Shown: positions 53,114 to 62,914, counted from the first letter of the stretch. The stretch is 64,000 nucleotides of DNA from Bacteroidales bacterium (GCA_024709145.1 JANJXG010000043.1:23284-87283); one strand, 5' to 3'. The notes: generated from the letters alone by a model not told the origin. Translations and numbers: made by a program.

Positions 53114-53690
53114 AATCATACTGGCAGGCTTTGCCATTGTTGTCATCGCTCAACTGTATATTCCTGTAAACATGATTGTTAATAACCATCTGATCCTTTC
53201 AAAGGGCGTGGAACTGAAGTTCGAAACTGCTCCTGTGGATCCTGTCGACCCCTTCATGGGCAGGTATGTTTTGTTGCAATACAGCGAAAATAAAGTGAAG
53301 GTGGAAAACGAAAAAGACTGGAAACCCGGACAAAAAATATTTGTGATTCTAACCCGCAACAGCGATGGCTTTGCACAATGCAGTTCCGCTTCAAATGACA
53401 GGCCTGACCCTCAAATGCTTTATGTGAAAGCAAGGGTGGACTACGTGAGTACCGACGGCAGCAATATCCTCACCATTTATTATCCTTTCGACAGATTTTA
53501 TATGGAAGAAACCAAAGCTCCCGAAGCAGACAGCCTATACCGGCTTGCCCAAAGTGATTCAACCCAAACCGGTTGGGCGCTTGTAGCCATCAGGGACGGT
53601 GATGCCGTGCTGAAGGATGTATTTATCGGCGGGTCTTCGCTTAAAGAACTCATCGAACTACAAAGAAAGGATCGGTCTCACCTGGAATGA
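53100..53690 (+). CDS. GDYXXLXY-domain membrane-anchored protein
   Basis: The start is the ATG at 53100, inside the end of the DUF2157 gene; earlier in-frame codons are the neighbour's. The 196-residue product has one N-terminal span (about 6-24) and then an extracytoplasmic domain. The family motif reads DPFMGRYVLLQY, that is GRYVLLQY in place of GDYxxLxY. Later segments (KPGQKIFVILTRN, YVKARVDYV, YYPFDRFYMEE) also fit. Function unknown; it probably forms a complex with the DUF2157 protein. Confidence 0.85.
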   Translation: MKNNKIILAGFAIVVIAQLYIPVNMIVNNHLILSKGVELKFETAPVDPVDPFMGRYVLLQYSENKVKVENEKDWKPGQKIFVILTRNSDGFAQCSSASNDRPDPQMLYVKARVDYVSTDGSNILTIYYPFDRFYMEETKAPEADSLYRLAQSDSTQTGWALVAIRDGDAVLKDVFIGGSSLKELIELQRKDRSHLE

Positions 53691-53788
53691 ATTCATTTGG
53701 GGGGCCGTCTGAAATAGACGGTAAGGCCGAATCAACCAAGCAGATGTGGTGCCTGAGCCAGACCCGACCCTATGACAAGAAGGTTATT

Positions 53789-54526
53789 TTACTTCCATTT
53801 AACCAACAATTTTAGCTGGCGGTTTTCATTGATACCATTCAGATTAATCTGATTCTTTTCAACATACAAGCGCTCCCAATAAGCCGCACCAACATAAAAC
53901 CCACCGCCAAAATAGACCTGATACGGTACGGCCATCGAAGGCATGGTTTCCATCAAGATACTGATGCGGCTGATGCTGTCGATGGTGTAATCGTCGTTGG
54001 CAAATACATCAAAATGAATGGGCTGATCAAAAATTACAGTATCATTGTTGTTGAGAAAGCTGCCCGAAAAAGTCATGTAATGCGTGAGATCAGTCTTGTT
54101 GTCGTAATACCTTAACCCAACCGCAACGGAGTCTTGTTGAAAATAATTACCTGACATTCCTTGTTTCACAAATCCACTCAATATGATTTCTTTAGCCGCC
54201 GGAGGTACTTCAAATTCGATTGTTTCATTCACCTTTCGATTGTCATTCCCGGTGGCATTCACGACAATCGAATGCATTCCAGGCTCGGAAATGTAGATCG
54301 CAAACGAATCCTGACCATTGCCGGCCGATACAAAACGATCATCCAGAATCAGATTTGCAGTTCGAACGGCTTCTTCAAGCCTGATTATGGCATACACCGG
54401 CGAAACCTCATCACTCAACCGGAAGCGGATGACGGCATTTGCTTCGGCAGCCTGCTCTTTCCGGCAAGCACCGGTGGCAATGAGCAGTGAAAGAAGTAAA
54501 ACTGAAAAGATGCTTTTGTTGCTCAT
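53789..54526 (-). CDS. Hypothetical lipoprotein
   Basis: The 245-residue product has a lipoprotein signal ending in ATGAC (Cys21) and a beta-rich mature part with an Ig-like pattern (DSFAIYISEPGMHSIVVNATGNDN). I do not recognise a family. It stands alone, convergent with the GDYXXLXY gene. Between the two lies a small palindrome, CCGTCT-GAAAT-AGACGG at 53705-53721, without a T-run. Probably anchored in the outer membrane or periplasmic. Confidence 0.7.
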   Translation of the reverse strand: MSNKSIFSVLLLSLLIATGACRKEQAAEANAVIRFRLSDEVSPVYAIIRLEEAVRTANLILDDRFVSAGNGQDSFAIYISEPGMHSIVVNATGNDNRKVNETIEFEVPPAAKEIILSGFVKQGMSGNYFQQDSVAVGLRYYDNKTDLTHYMTFSGSFLNNNDTVIFDQPIHFDVFANDDYTIDSISRISILMETMPSMAVPYQVYFGGGFYVGAAYWERLYVEKNQINLNGINENRQLKLLVKWK

Positions 54527-54716
54527 GAGTTTGGTTATTCTTTGGAGTAAAAGTACGACAAAACTCGCAAAGGCTTTTATGCTGATGCATGATTTATTTG
54601 AAACTGATGATATTGATAGCCGGGACTTGCCGTCAGGTCAACTATCATCATGACTAAGCCTGCTTAATGAACACGGATATGACGATCGTTTTAAACAGTA
54701 TGAACGGGCCGGCAAC

Positions 54717-55382
54717 TTATAAAGTTTGAAAAAGATGAATTCCTATCCAGATCCGTTGACGAACAGGGTCCTTGAACAATGAACTCACCCGGTATTCGGG
54801 ACCCGTTTCCAGTTTTGCTCCCGGAGTCAGCGCATAACCGGCCACCGCAGTCAGCCTGATTTCCAGATCAGCTGTGCTAGCCTGAACAGCGTACAAGTAT
54901 TCATTGCTAAACTTGACATAAAACTCGCCTGGATCGACCGACTGTCCCTGCAAGGACTTTTCACCGCTGATGCGGTAACGAAATCTGTACTCAGCCTTTT
55001 CTTCCTTTTGAAAAGTCTGGTCAAAAGCAAGGCGGTGAGAAAGCGAAAAGCCGGTGTACCGATTCACGACCGATAACTGCTGTATCGTGCGGTGACTCAC
55101 AGCGTCGGGTTCTACCCGAATGAGATAACCGGCAGTGAGGGTCGTACGGAGTGAAATTTTACGTCCGGCGGTCAGCGAAAGATCTGTGAGGAGGTAAGAA
55201 AAGTCAGCCTCATCCTGATACATCTTTATCCGGGATTCGGCCTTCGACTGCAGCGACCAATCTTTTGGAAGCTTCTTGCTGATGTTGACCGACGGCATCA
55301 GCCCCCACAACACTGCTTCCTGACTCTTGACAACCATCCACGGAGCTGTGAGCAAAAACAGCAGGTACATTCCTTTTCTCAT
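54717..55382 (-). CDS. DUF2490 outer-membrane beta-barrel-like protein
   Basis: The 221-residue product has a signal peptide (MVVKSQ) and a series of alternating strands ending in an aromatic-rich C-terminus (IWIGIHLFQTL), as in small outer-membrane barrels. SLQSKAESRIKMYQ, YLLTDLSLTAGRKISLRTTLTAGYLI and HRLAFDQTFQKEEKAEYRFRYR match the DUF2490 pattern. Function unknown. Its ATG overlaps the stop of the upstream gene by one base (TGATG), so the two are coupled. Confidence 0.8.
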   Translation of the reverse strand: MRKGMYLLFLLTAPWMVVKSQEAVLWGLMPSVNISKKLPKDWSLQSKAESRIKMYQDEADFSYLLTDLSLTAGRKISLRTTLTAGYLIRVEPDAVSHRTIQQLSVVNRYTGFSLSHRLAFDQTFQKEEKAEYRFRYRISGEKSLQGQSVDPGEFYVKFSNEYLYAVQASTADLEIRLTAVAGYALTPGAKLETGPEYRVSSLFKDPVRQRIWIGIHLFQTL

Positions 55383-55954
55383 CAGTTCTCCAGGTTTTCG
55401 GTGTTGGTTAACATAATTTTCTGTCGCTGGACAAATGTACCCCGGGCATCAAACAGATATTCGAACATCCCATAAGCACCCTGCTCCTTTGCACTCACAA
55501 CCAATTCGTAGTGCACAACCAGCTCCGGCGATGCGGTCTGACTTCTGACAAACCCGATCACTGCGTCCACCGTGCCGCCATGTTGAACCTGAATTTTGTC
55601 GATTCGATATTTGTTGAACGTTTGCTGCAACATCGCCTGTATCGGCTGAAGAACGGCAGCCGGCACTTCTTGTGCCTTGATGGTGGTCTCGATGTCTTCA
55701 AAGGCACCATCGGCACTGAACTCAATGCTGATTTTTTTACCGGCTTTGGTAGTTTTGGCCTCAAAGGAGATTTGATCTTTTCCATACTCCTTGTACCATT
55801 TGGTTTTGGAGTCCGGATTCAGCTGCTCAAGCATTTGCCTGGCAGAAGCAGGAACCTCCTGCTCCCTGACACGAACTTCCCGCTCATACTTGTTCTGAGC
55901 AGAAGCAGCGATGGTTAAAATCAGGAAAGACACTGTCCAAAAAGCGCTTTTCAT
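55382..55954 (-). CDS. Periplasmic PepSY-like (DUF2874-type) protein
   Basis: The 190-residue product has a signal peptide (TIAASAQ). The mature part has the PepSY-like pattern KTKWYKEYGKDQISFEAKTTKAGKKISIEFSADGAFEDIETTI, about residues 51-93, with a second related half. These small beta-alpha domains are often inhibitor-like or binding modules. It is coupled to the DUF2490 gene. Function unknown; a periplasmic accessory to the barrel protein is a reasonable guess. Confidence 0.65.
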   Translation of the reverse strand: MKSAFWTVSFLILTIAASAQNKYEREVRVREQEVPASARQMLEQLNPDSKTKWYKEYGKDQISFEAKTTKAGKKISIEFSADGAFEDIETTIKAQEVPAAVLQPIQAMLQQTFNKYRIDKIQVQHGGTVDAVIGFVRSQTASPELVVHYELVVSAKEQGAYGMFEYLFDARGTFVQRQKIMLTNTENLEN

Positions 55955-56196
55955 ATAAATTCATATAGCGGGTTAATTGATCTCCGTGCCCTGGTTGCTT
56001 TTGATCTTAAAAGCTTCGTTTAGCTATACGAATCATTGAGCCAAGACGGAATTCACCGTAATAACACCTCAGCTGCCACTGTGTTCAATCTGATGGTGTG
56101 AAAGAATGTCAAAAAAAAATACATTATGACAATAAGACTTCCGTTGCTAATCTCCGACCTCTGGACTCTAATTTCCAGACCAACAAATCTTTTCCT

Positions 56197-56204
56197 TAAG
56201 TTTG
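56197..56204 (+). promoter_or_regulatory. -7 element for the T9SS-sorted BNR gene
   Basis: TAAGTTTG, exact TAnnTTTG, 24 bases before the ATG at 56228. This supports that start over the ATG at 56126. The -33 position reads TTTC at a 21-base distance. Confidence 0.45.
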
Positions 56205-56227
56205 CAAAAATTAAAAACCCCTTGCTC

Positions 56228-58807
56228 ATGCAGAAATTTACCCTGTGGTTTGCCTCCGCACTCATCATTCTGTCTGCTTTTGGTGCAGCCTTGCTGACCA
56301 TTCCTGTCAATAACGGCAATGAGGTCGTATTTCCGGCCCTGCCCGAAACCAAAGAACCCAAGATGCTGCCCAACGACTGGATTGCCAAACAGAAACTCTA
56401 CCCCCACAGCGGCTTCAACCACCAGCACTACCTTCAGGGACTGAGGGAGGCACAGGCGTTGCATGACAAAGCCATCCACCGCGGTGCCGAATGGCAAGCG
56501 GCCGGTCCGGTCAACATCGGCGGGCGTATCACCGACATCGCCGTGCATCCCGACGAAGCTGCCACAATATATGTAGGTGCAGCTTCAGGCGGCATCCTCA
56601 AAAGCACTGATGGCGGAATGAGCTGGCTCCAGGTGTTCAATGGCTCGCCGGTAGTTTCCATCGGCGCCCTCGCCATCGACATCAACAACCCCGATGTGCT
56701 CTTTGCCGGCACCGGCGAAGCCAATGCCTCCAGTTTCAGCTTTGTAGGCAACGGCATCTACAAATCCGTCGACGGGGGCCAAAACTGGGAACACAAAGGA
56801 CTGGAAGAATCGGCCTATTTCGGCCGCATCCTCATCGACCACAGCAACAGCGAGCGTGTGTTTGCTGCTGCCTGTGGCACACTTTTCAGTCCCAACGAGA
56901 TGCGCGGCATTTACCGCAGCACCAATGGCGGCAACGACTGGGAGCGCGTGTTGTTTGTCTCCGACTCCACCGCCGGTGTCGACATCGTGCAACATCCCAC
57001 CAACCCTGACATCCTCTATGCTGCCATGTGGGAACGCATGCGCGGACTCACCTACCGACGCTCACACGGGGTGACCTCGGGCATTTACAAATCCACCGAT
57101 GGCGGCACCAACTGGACACTACTCACCAACGGCCTCCCGGCAGGCGATCAGAAAGGACGCATCGGTCTGGCCATTGCCCAAAACAATCCTGAAATCGTGT
57201 ATGCTTCCATCGACAGGCTCGAATGGGGCTCCAGCTACGCCACCGTCTTCAAAACCACCAATGGCGGTCAAAACTGGACGCAAACCAACGACAGTCAGCT
57301 GTCGGATATGTACAGCACCTTTGGCTGGTACTTTGGTCAGATTCGTGTCGATCCGCAGAACGACAACCGCATCTATGTGCTGGGCGTTGACCTCTATCGG
57401 AGCGACAATGGCGGATCGAGCTACACACAAATCGGCGGCTACTTCAACATCGATGAGATTTATGTGGACAACCATGCCACCTGGATTCATCCCACCAACG
57501 GCATGATCCTGCATGGCAACGACGGCGGCCTCTATAAAAGCAATGACTTTGGCAACAACTGGAACAAGATCAACAACCTGCCGCTCACACAATTCTACGC
57601 CATCGCGGTGGACTACCTCAACCCGCAACGCATCTATGGCGGCACACAGGACAACAACACCGTGCGCACCTGGACCGGGGCCACCAACGACTGGGAACGC
57701 ATTCTGGGCGGCGACGGCATGTATTGCCTCGTGGACTATACCAACAGCAACATCATTTATGCCGAGTCGCAATGGGGCAACCTCACCCGCTCCGACGATG
57801 GTGGCAACAACTTCAATTACATCGCCCAGTGGAGCGACCGCACCAATTGGTCCTCGCCTTTCGTGATGCATCCCACTGATCCGCAGACGCTTTACTTCGG
57901 TACTTACAGGGTTTGGAAAACCACCAACCGCGGCAACAGCTGGACGCCCATCAGCAACGACCTCACACGCAACCTGGCAGCGAGCGGCTTCAGCACCATC
58001 TCCACCCTGGCCATCTCCAACCTCAATCCGAACCACCTTCTTGCCGGCAGCGACGATGGCAGGGTGCACATCAGCACCACGGGAGGCCTTCTCTGGACAG
58101 ACATCACGGCAGGCTTGCCGCTGCGCTGGATCACCCGCGTGGCCTTCGATCCTTTTGATGTAAACACCATCTATGCCACCGTCTCGGGTTTTCGTTGGGA
58201 CGAAGACCATCCTTATGTGTTTAAATCCACCAATCAGGGACAGAGCTGGCAGGGCATCAGCGGCAACCTCCCTTCTATGCCGGTAAACGTGATCGTACCC
58301 GATCCCGGTCGTGAAGGATGGCTTTATGTAGGCACCGATGTGGGGGTGTTTTACACCGAAAACGGCGGACAGGAATGGAGCAGCCTGATGGAAGGCATGG
58401 CTTCGGTGCCGGTGACCGACATAAAGCTGCACCAGCCAACACGCACCCTCGTCGCCGGCACCTACGGCAACTCGGCCTACCGCCTCAATCTCGACGAGGT
58501 GGTTGGAAATGCTGAAATAGAAAAAACGGCCGAAAATAAACTGATCAGCAATGTTTATCCCAACCCGGTAAGTCGGAATGCTGCCCTGCACATCAGCTGG
58601 AAGATGCCCGAGGCAGGCCATTGCAGCCTCGAAATTCTGGATATGACAGGGCGGCCGGTGATTACCTTATTCAGCGGAAGTGCCTCCAACGGACTGAACC
58701 AACACAGCTTCGATCTGGCTGGCTTCAGCAAGCTGAAAGCCGGCAACTGGATGCTTCAGCTCTCAACAGGACACAAAGCAGAAATAGAAAAGTTGATTGT
58801 AAAATAA
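56228..58807 (+). CDS. Secreted VPS10/BNR beta-propeller protein with T9SS sorting domain
   Basis: I use the ATG at 56228, which gives a proper signal peptide (MQKFTLWFASALIILSAFGAALL); the ATG at 56126 lies before the promoter match. The 859-residue product has two propellers (about 75-745) built of BNR/Asp-box turns (SVDGGQNW, STDGGTNW, TTNGGQNW), with GTQDNNT and GNLTRSDDGGN. The last 80 residues form a type A T9SS sorting domain (VYPNPVSRNAALHISW, then LEILDMTGRPV and a terminal KLIVK), so export by T9SS to the surface or medium is expected. It is a paralogue of the 1090-residue protein at 44.3-47.6 kb. GC content is visibly higher than in its neighbours. Function unknown. Confidence 0.85.
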   Translation: MQKFTLWFASALIILSAFGAALLTIPVNNGNEVVFPALPETKEPKMLPNDWIAKQKLYPHSGFNHQHYLQGLREAQALHDKAIHRGAEWQAAGPVNIGGRITDIAVHPDEAATIYVGAASGGILKSTDGGMSWLQVFNGSPVVSIGALAIDINNPDVLFAGTGEANASSFSFVGNGIYKSVDGGQNWEHKGLEESAYFGRILIDHSNSERVFAAACGTLFSPNEMRGIYRSTNGGNDWERVLFVSDSTAGVDIVQHPTNPDILYAAMWERMRGLTYRRSHGVTSGIYKSTDGGTNWTLLTNGLPAGDQKGRIGLAIAQNNPEIVYASIDRLEWGSSYATVFKTTNGGQNWTQTNDSQLSDMYSTFGWYFGQIRVDPQNDNRIYVLGVDLYRSDNGGSSYTQIGGYFNIDEIYVDNHATWIHPTNGMILHGNDGGLYKSNDFGNNWNKINNLPLTQFYAIAVDYLNPQRIYGGTQDNNTVRTWTGATNDWERILGGDGMYCLVDYTNSNIIYAESQWGNLTRSDDGGNNFNYIAQWSDRTNWSSPFVMHPTDPQTLYFGTYRVWKTTNRGNSWTPISNDLTRNLAASGFSTISTLAISNLNPNHLLAGSDDGRVHISTTGGLLWTDITAGLPLRWITRVAFDPFDVNTIYATVSGFRWDEDHPYVFKSTNQGQSWQGISGNLPSMPVNVIVPDPGREGWLYVGTDVGVFYTENGGQEWSSLMEGMASVPVTDIKLHQPTRTLVAGTYGNSAYRLNLDEVVGNAEIEKTAENKLISNVYPNPVSRNAALHISWKMPEAGHCSLEILDMTGRPVITLFSGSASNGLNQHSFDLAGFSKLKAGNWMLQLSTGHKAEIEKLIVK

Positions 58808-58890
58808 TCAACATAGTTAATTTATATGATGCAATGATTCTATAATTATGTTTTCTCAACAGTGAAGACTTTTTACAACTTCTGAAATCT

Positions 58891-59583
58891 ATGTTACTAA
58901 TTGGAGAAAGAAAATTTACTTCCAAAAGAGAGGCCCTTGAACACTATAAACGTATTCTAAACTCATATAAATTTGGTCAGGAATTATGTGAAACAGATCT
59001 ATACGAATTAATTTCCTTATTAAAAACTCACTCAAATTATGAAATGAAATATGAATCAGGAATCTTGAAGATTGTTGTATCAAAAGCCAAATATGGCACA
59101 AAATCTTTTGAAATAGTCAAGCTTGATGGTACCTCAGAAATATTTTCTTACACAAAAAGGATTAATGGCCCAAAACCAAACTTGACTTTATTTAGTGACG
59201 CTTGTAGGGAGGCAGTCCAGTCTGACTTACGAAAAGTCAAGTTAGAATATTTTAAAGCTAACTCAAATAATGGAATGGCTAGATGTCAGGAAACAATGGA
59301 ACTTAAAAAATTTGAAGAATTATGTGTGGATCATCGCCAACCGAATACCTTTTCTGTGATTGTTGACAGATTTATTGAGCTAAATCAAATAGACATCAAT
59401 TCAATTGAATATGTTGAAAAACGTGGTGGACCTAATGAGCTTAAAGATAATAACCTTAAACAACTATTCAGGGAGTATCACAAACTAAAAGCTAATCTGA
59501 GGATAGTTAAGAAAAATATCAATCAGAAAAGGTCATTTCAGGCAAAAACAAAACGACAAAAAAGAGATTTAAAAATTAACTAA
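58891..59583 (+). CDS. DUF3223 (DCL-type) protein with HNH-like C-terminal motif
   Basis: The 230-residue product begins with a DCL/DUF3223 domain (about 7-95: FTSKREALEHYKRILNSY, then a LLKTHSNYEMKYESGI-like segment, and FEIVKLDGTSEIFSYTKRI). It continues with a region common in bacterial members, CQETMELKKFEELCVDHRQP and TFSVIVDRFIE, then LFREYHKLKANLRIV. The C-x-E/VDH arrangement resembles a degenerate HNH site. DCL was first described in plants as needed for plastid rRNA processing; the bacterial role is unknown, and nucleic-acid binding is plausible. The gene and its flanks are about two-thirds A+T, far above the neighbours, which suggests transfer. No signal peptide. Standing alone. Confidence 0.75.
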   Translation: MLLIGERKFTSKREALEHYKRILNSYKFGQELCETDLYELISLLKTHSNYEMKYESGILKIVVSKAKYGTKSFEIVKLDGTSEIFSYTKRINGPKPNLTLFSDACREAVQSDLRKVKLEYFKANSNNGMARCQETMELKKFEELCVDHRQPNTFSVIVDRFIELNQIDINSIEYVEKRGGPNELKDNNLKQLFREYHKLKANLRIVKKNINQKRSFQAKTKRQKRDLKIN

Positions 59584-60280
59584 ATGTTTGTTATACAATA
59601 ATTTAAAATAACAAAAGCTTTAGTGATTTATTTAGTTCAATCTAAAAATAGTCAAGAATTTTACATTCAAGTAAATTATTCTACTTTTCCTGAATCCACA
59701 AAAAATAGCATTAGTCTAATTTCGTAATTTACTCAAGGTCTGCTGAAAACCTTTAAGCAAATCAATAATTAGGGCCTGCTGACCTGCTGAAAAACCCCAA
59801 AGGTCATTAATATCAATAAATAAAGTCGGGCTTTCTGTTTCATTGTGCATGCAATTGCAAAGTTCAGCTCAAAAAGACTGCATCTCAATCGAAATTCGAA
59901 GCTGGGATTAAATAAAACGGCTCCGGTACCGTTCTTTTTTTTAACCGCAGACTGCCATCCCGACAGCTGGCGGGGGCGCAAAGGTCACAGAGAAACCCAA
60001 TAAAAACCACAAATTTTTTCAAAGCGTCAGTCCTTTGCGATCTTGCCTTTGATCACGTTCTCATCATCAAAATGAATGTGATGGTCTCCATTAGGCTTGG
60101 CTTAAGCTGCATCTTCCATACAATCTTTACTTATTGATTCAATGTAACTTAAGGAAATATGTGAAGCAATGCTGTAGTAAAAACAGACAAAAATGTTACA
60201 ATTGTCAAGGGTATTTGGAAAGTTTGGCAGGCTGGTTCGCCTGATTTGCGTTACATCTTTGTAACCTAAAATTGTGAACC
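59584..60280. other. 697-base intergenic region before the mannan module
   Basis: No gene is seen. The first 200 bases are AT-rich like the DUF3223 gene. A GC-rich patch near 59942-59990 (CCGCAGACTGCC..GGGGGCGCAAAGGTC) resembles the degraded noncoding GCAAAG/CAGAG stretch at about 50.8 kb. A 16-base inverted repeat GTTAC-ATCTTT-GTAAC at 60250-60265 lies 15 bases before the GH130 start and overlaps a near-match to the -7 box (CATCTTTG), so it may be an operator. Confidence 0.5.
60250..60265 (+). promoter_or_regulatory. Inverted repeat/possible operator before the mannan module
   Basis: GTTAC and GTAAC flank ATCTTT. CATCTTTG inside it differs at one base from TAnnTTTG. Position just before the GH130 ATG fits an operator over the promoter; no regulator gene is adjacent. 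Confidence 0.3.
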
Positions 60281-61456
60281 ATGCATTTTGTTGAAAGGCA
60301 GAAAAAACTGCAGGAAGCCTACGAAACCCTGCTCAGCCGCAAGAATGAAAAAGTCGCCGGATTGTCGAACGGCATCTGCGATCGTTATCAATTTCCGGTA
60401 CTCACCGCGGCCCATGCGCCCCTGTGCTGGCGCTATGATTTCGATCCTGTTTCCAATCCTTTTCTGATGGAACGCATCGGTGTGAACGCTGTCTTCAATG
60501 CCGGTGCCCTCTACTGGAAAGGGAAATACCTCCTTGTGGCCCGCGTTGAAGGCACCGACAGAAAGTCGTTTTTCGCTATCGCCGAAAGTGAGCGGGGTAC
60601 TGACGGATTCCGCTTCCGCGAATTTCCCATCCTGCTGCCCGAAACCGCCGACCCCGACATCAATGTGTATGATATGCGTCTGACACGACATGAAGACGGC
60701 TGGATTTACGGCATCTTCTGCAGCGAGCGGAAAGACCCAAAGGCAGCTCCCGGCGACCTCAGCGCAGCCACGGCCACAGCTGGAATCGTCAGAACCAAAG
60801 ATACTTACAACTGGGAACGGCTTCCCGACCTGCAATCAAAAAGTCAACAACGCAATGTAGTGCTTCATCCGGAATTTGTCGGAGGCAAATATGCCCTCTA
60901 CACCCGTCCGCAGGATGGATTCATCGATACCGGATCGGGCGGCGGCATTGGCTGGAGCCTTATCGATGATATGACTCAGGCTGTGGTGAAAGAAGAGCAG
61001 ATCATTGATCACCGCTACTATCACACCATCAAAGAGTTAAAAAACGGTGAAGGTCCTGCTCCTATAAAAACCGATAAAGGATGGCTCCACCTTGCCCATG
61101 GTGTCAGGGGCTGTGCTGCCGGACTTCGCTACGTTTTGTATTTATATATGACCTCCCTCGAAGACCCCACCAAAGCCATAGCACAACCTGCAGGCTATTT
61201 CATGGCTCCCGAGGAAGATGAGAGAACAGGTGATGTCTCCAATGTGTTGTTTTCCAACGGCTGGATCGCTGATCCCGATGGCACCGTTTATATCTATTAT
61301 GCCTCCTCCGACACCCGTTTGCATGTGGCGGTAAGCAGCATCGACCGCCTCACCGACTATTGCCTGCATACCGCCCCTGATGGGTTCAGAACAGGCAAAT
61401 CGGTAGAAACCATTCATCAGCTCGTGAATAAAAACAGACAGACCGGAAAAATTTAA
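60281..61456 (+). CDS. GH130 4-O-beta-D-mannosyl-D-glucose phosphorylase
   Basis: The enzyme splits mannosyl-1,4-glucose with phosphate to mannose 1-phosphate and glucose. The 391-residue product is close to the length of the Bacteroides fragilis enzyme. The general acid is in NVYDMRLT, with Asp131. Other GH130_1 features are [51 protein letters not shown] and the [10 protein letters not shown] block. No signal peptide: cytoplasmic. Followed by a GPH transporter and a 2-epimerase, the same order as the B. fragilis mannan pathway genes. Mannobiose or mannosyl-GlcNAc phosphorylases of other GH130 groups are less likely given the epimerase. Confidence 0.93.
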   Translation: MHFVERQKKLQEAYETLLSRKNEKVAGLSNGICDRYQFPVLTAAHAPLCWRYDFDPVSNPFLMERIGVNAVFNAGALYWKGKYLLVARVEGTDRKSFFAIAESERGTDGFRFREFPILLPETADPDINVYDMRLTRHEDGWIYGIFCSERKDPKAAPGDLSAATATAGIVRTKDTYNWERLPDLQSKSQQRNVVLHPEFVGGKYALYTRPQDGFIDTGSGGGIGWSLIDDMTQAVVKEEQIIDHRYYHTIKELKNGEGPAPIKTDKGWLHLAHGVRGCAAGLRYVLYLYMTSLEDPTKAIAQPAGYFMAPEEDERTGDVSNVLFSNGWIADPDGTVYIYYASSDTRLHVAVSSIDRLTDYCLHTAPDGFRTGKSVETIHQLVNKNRQTGKI

Positions 61457-61509
61457 GCAAACGCAAATCCTTCATCTTCAATCAGATTCAACATTCAATC
61501 CCGAAAAAA

Positions 61510-62895
61510 ATGATGACAGATCAACTCAAACTCAAAGAAAAAGCAGGCTATGGATTCGGCGATATGGCTTCTTCCATGTTTTGGAAAATTTTCGGGATGT
61601 ACCTCCTGTTTTACTATACCGACATTTACGGACTTCCTGCTGCAGCTGCAGGCACCATGTTTCTGATCACCCGCATCTGGGACACACTTTTCGACCCGGT
61701 AGTGGGTATTATCAGCGACCGGACACGCACCAAATGGGGCAAATTCAGGCCCTACCTGCTTTGGTTTGCCATCCCTTTCGGCGTGATGGGAACACTGATG
61801 TTTATCACCCCCAACTTTAGTTCCACCGGTAAGCTCGTATATGCCTACCTCACCTACTCGCTGATGATGATGATTTATTCGCTCATCAATGTGCCCTATG
61901 CCTCACTGCTGGGAGTGATGTCGGCTGATGTGAAAGAGCGCAATGTATTGAGCTCATACCGAATGGTTTTCGCTTTTTTAGGCAGTTTCATTGCCCTATT
62001 GCTTATTGAGCCCTTAGTCGAGTTCTTTACCGCAGCCACAGGCACACCCCAGGCCGGCTGGACTTATGGGGTGATGATCATCGCCTTGCTTTGTGTGGTG
62101 TTTTTTCTGGGCTGCTTCTTCCTCACCAAAGAACGCGTCAAACCCATCACCACGGGGCATGATTCGCTCAAAGATGACTTCAAAGACCTCTACCGCAACA
62201 ACCCCTGGTGGATTTTGCTCGGTGCCGGCATCGCTGCCCTCATCTTCAATTCAATCCGCGACGGGGCTGCCGTGTATTACTTTAAATATTATGTTCAGGA
62301 AACCGAAGCCTTTAAGCTCCCTTTCATGAGCGGCTCACTCACCCTGACGACCTTGTATCTTGTGTTGGGTCAGGCCTTTAATATCGTGGGAATCATTTTT
62401 GTGACACCCATCTCCAACCGTTTTGGCAAGAAATCAGTCTACCTCGGGGCCATGGCCCTTGCTTCGGTACTCAGCGTTATCTTCTTCTTCCTGGGCAGCA
62501 GCAACATAGCAGGCATTCTTATCCTTCAAAGCCTGATCAGCATGTGTGCCGGCAGCATCTTTCCGCTTTTGTGGTCGATGTATGCCGACATCAGTGATTA
62601 TTCCGAATGGAAGACCGGCCGCAGGGCTACCGGCCTCATTTTCTCCTCTTCTTCCATGTCGCAGAAGTTTGGCTGGACCCTGGGTGGTGCACTCACAGGC
62701 TGGCTGCTGGGTTATTACGGTTTTGAAGCCAATGCCGTTCAAACCGGAGAAGTGCAGACCGGAATACGTCTCATGCTCAGCATCTTTCCGGCTATCGGTA
62801 CCGTCCTTTCCGTGATCTTCATCGCCCTTTATCCACTCAACGAAGAGAAAATGAAAGTGATCACAAGCGAACTCAATGAAAAAAGAAACCAGTGA
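61510..62895 (+). CDS. GPH-family sugar:cation symporter (MFS)
   Basis: The 461-residue product has 12 predicted membrane spans. Hallmarks of the glycoside-pentoside-hexuronide group are GYGFGDMASSMFWKIF at the start, WDTLFDPVVGIISDRTRTKWGKFRPYLLW after the second span (positions about 56-84), and LINVPYASLLGVMSADVKERN. It probably carries mannobiose or related beta-manno-disaccharides across the inner membrane. ATG at 61510; a second ATG directly follows. It lies 53 bases after the GH130 gene and 19 bases before the epimerase. Confidence 0.92.
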   Translation: MMTDQLKLKEKAGYGFGDMASSMFWKIFGMYLLFYYTDIYGLPAAAAGTMFLITRIWDTLFDPVVGIISDRTRTKWGKFRPYLLWFAIPFGVMGTLMFITPNFSSTGKLVYAYLTYSLMMMIYSLINVPYASLLGVMSADVKERNVLSSYRMVFAFLGSFIALLLIEPLVEFFTAATGTPQAGWTYGVMIIALLCVVFFLGCFFLTKERVKPITTGHDSLKDDFKDLYRNNPWWILLGAGIAALIFNSIRDGAAVYYFKYYVQETEAFKLPFMSGSLTLTTLYLVLGQAFNIVGIIFVTPISNRFGKKSVYLGAMALASVLSVIFFFLGSSNIAGILILQSLISMCAGSIFPLLWSMYADISDYSEWKTGRRATGLIFSSSSMSQKFGWTLGGALTGWLLGYYGFEANAVQTGEVQTGIRLMLSIFPAIGTVLSVIFIALYPLNEEKMKVITSELNEKRNQ

Positions 62896-62914
62896 TGCAT
62901 CAATTCGCAGCAGC

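Noticed and set aside
53705..53721. Palindrome CCGTCT-GAAAT-AGACGG as a terminator
   Set aside because: No T-run follows on either strand; kept only as a minor palindrome.
57119..58621. A 500-codon open frame on the minus strand opposite the T9SS-sorted BNR gene
   Set aside because: It lies wholly antisense to a well-supported gene in a GC-rich region, where stop codons on the other strand are rare. Its translation is Val/Ala/His-rich with no recognisable domain, no signal and no promoter.
60266..60835. 189-codon minus-strand frame opposite the GH130 gene
   Set aside because: Shadow of a conserved enzyme gene; composition and lack of family features argue against coding.
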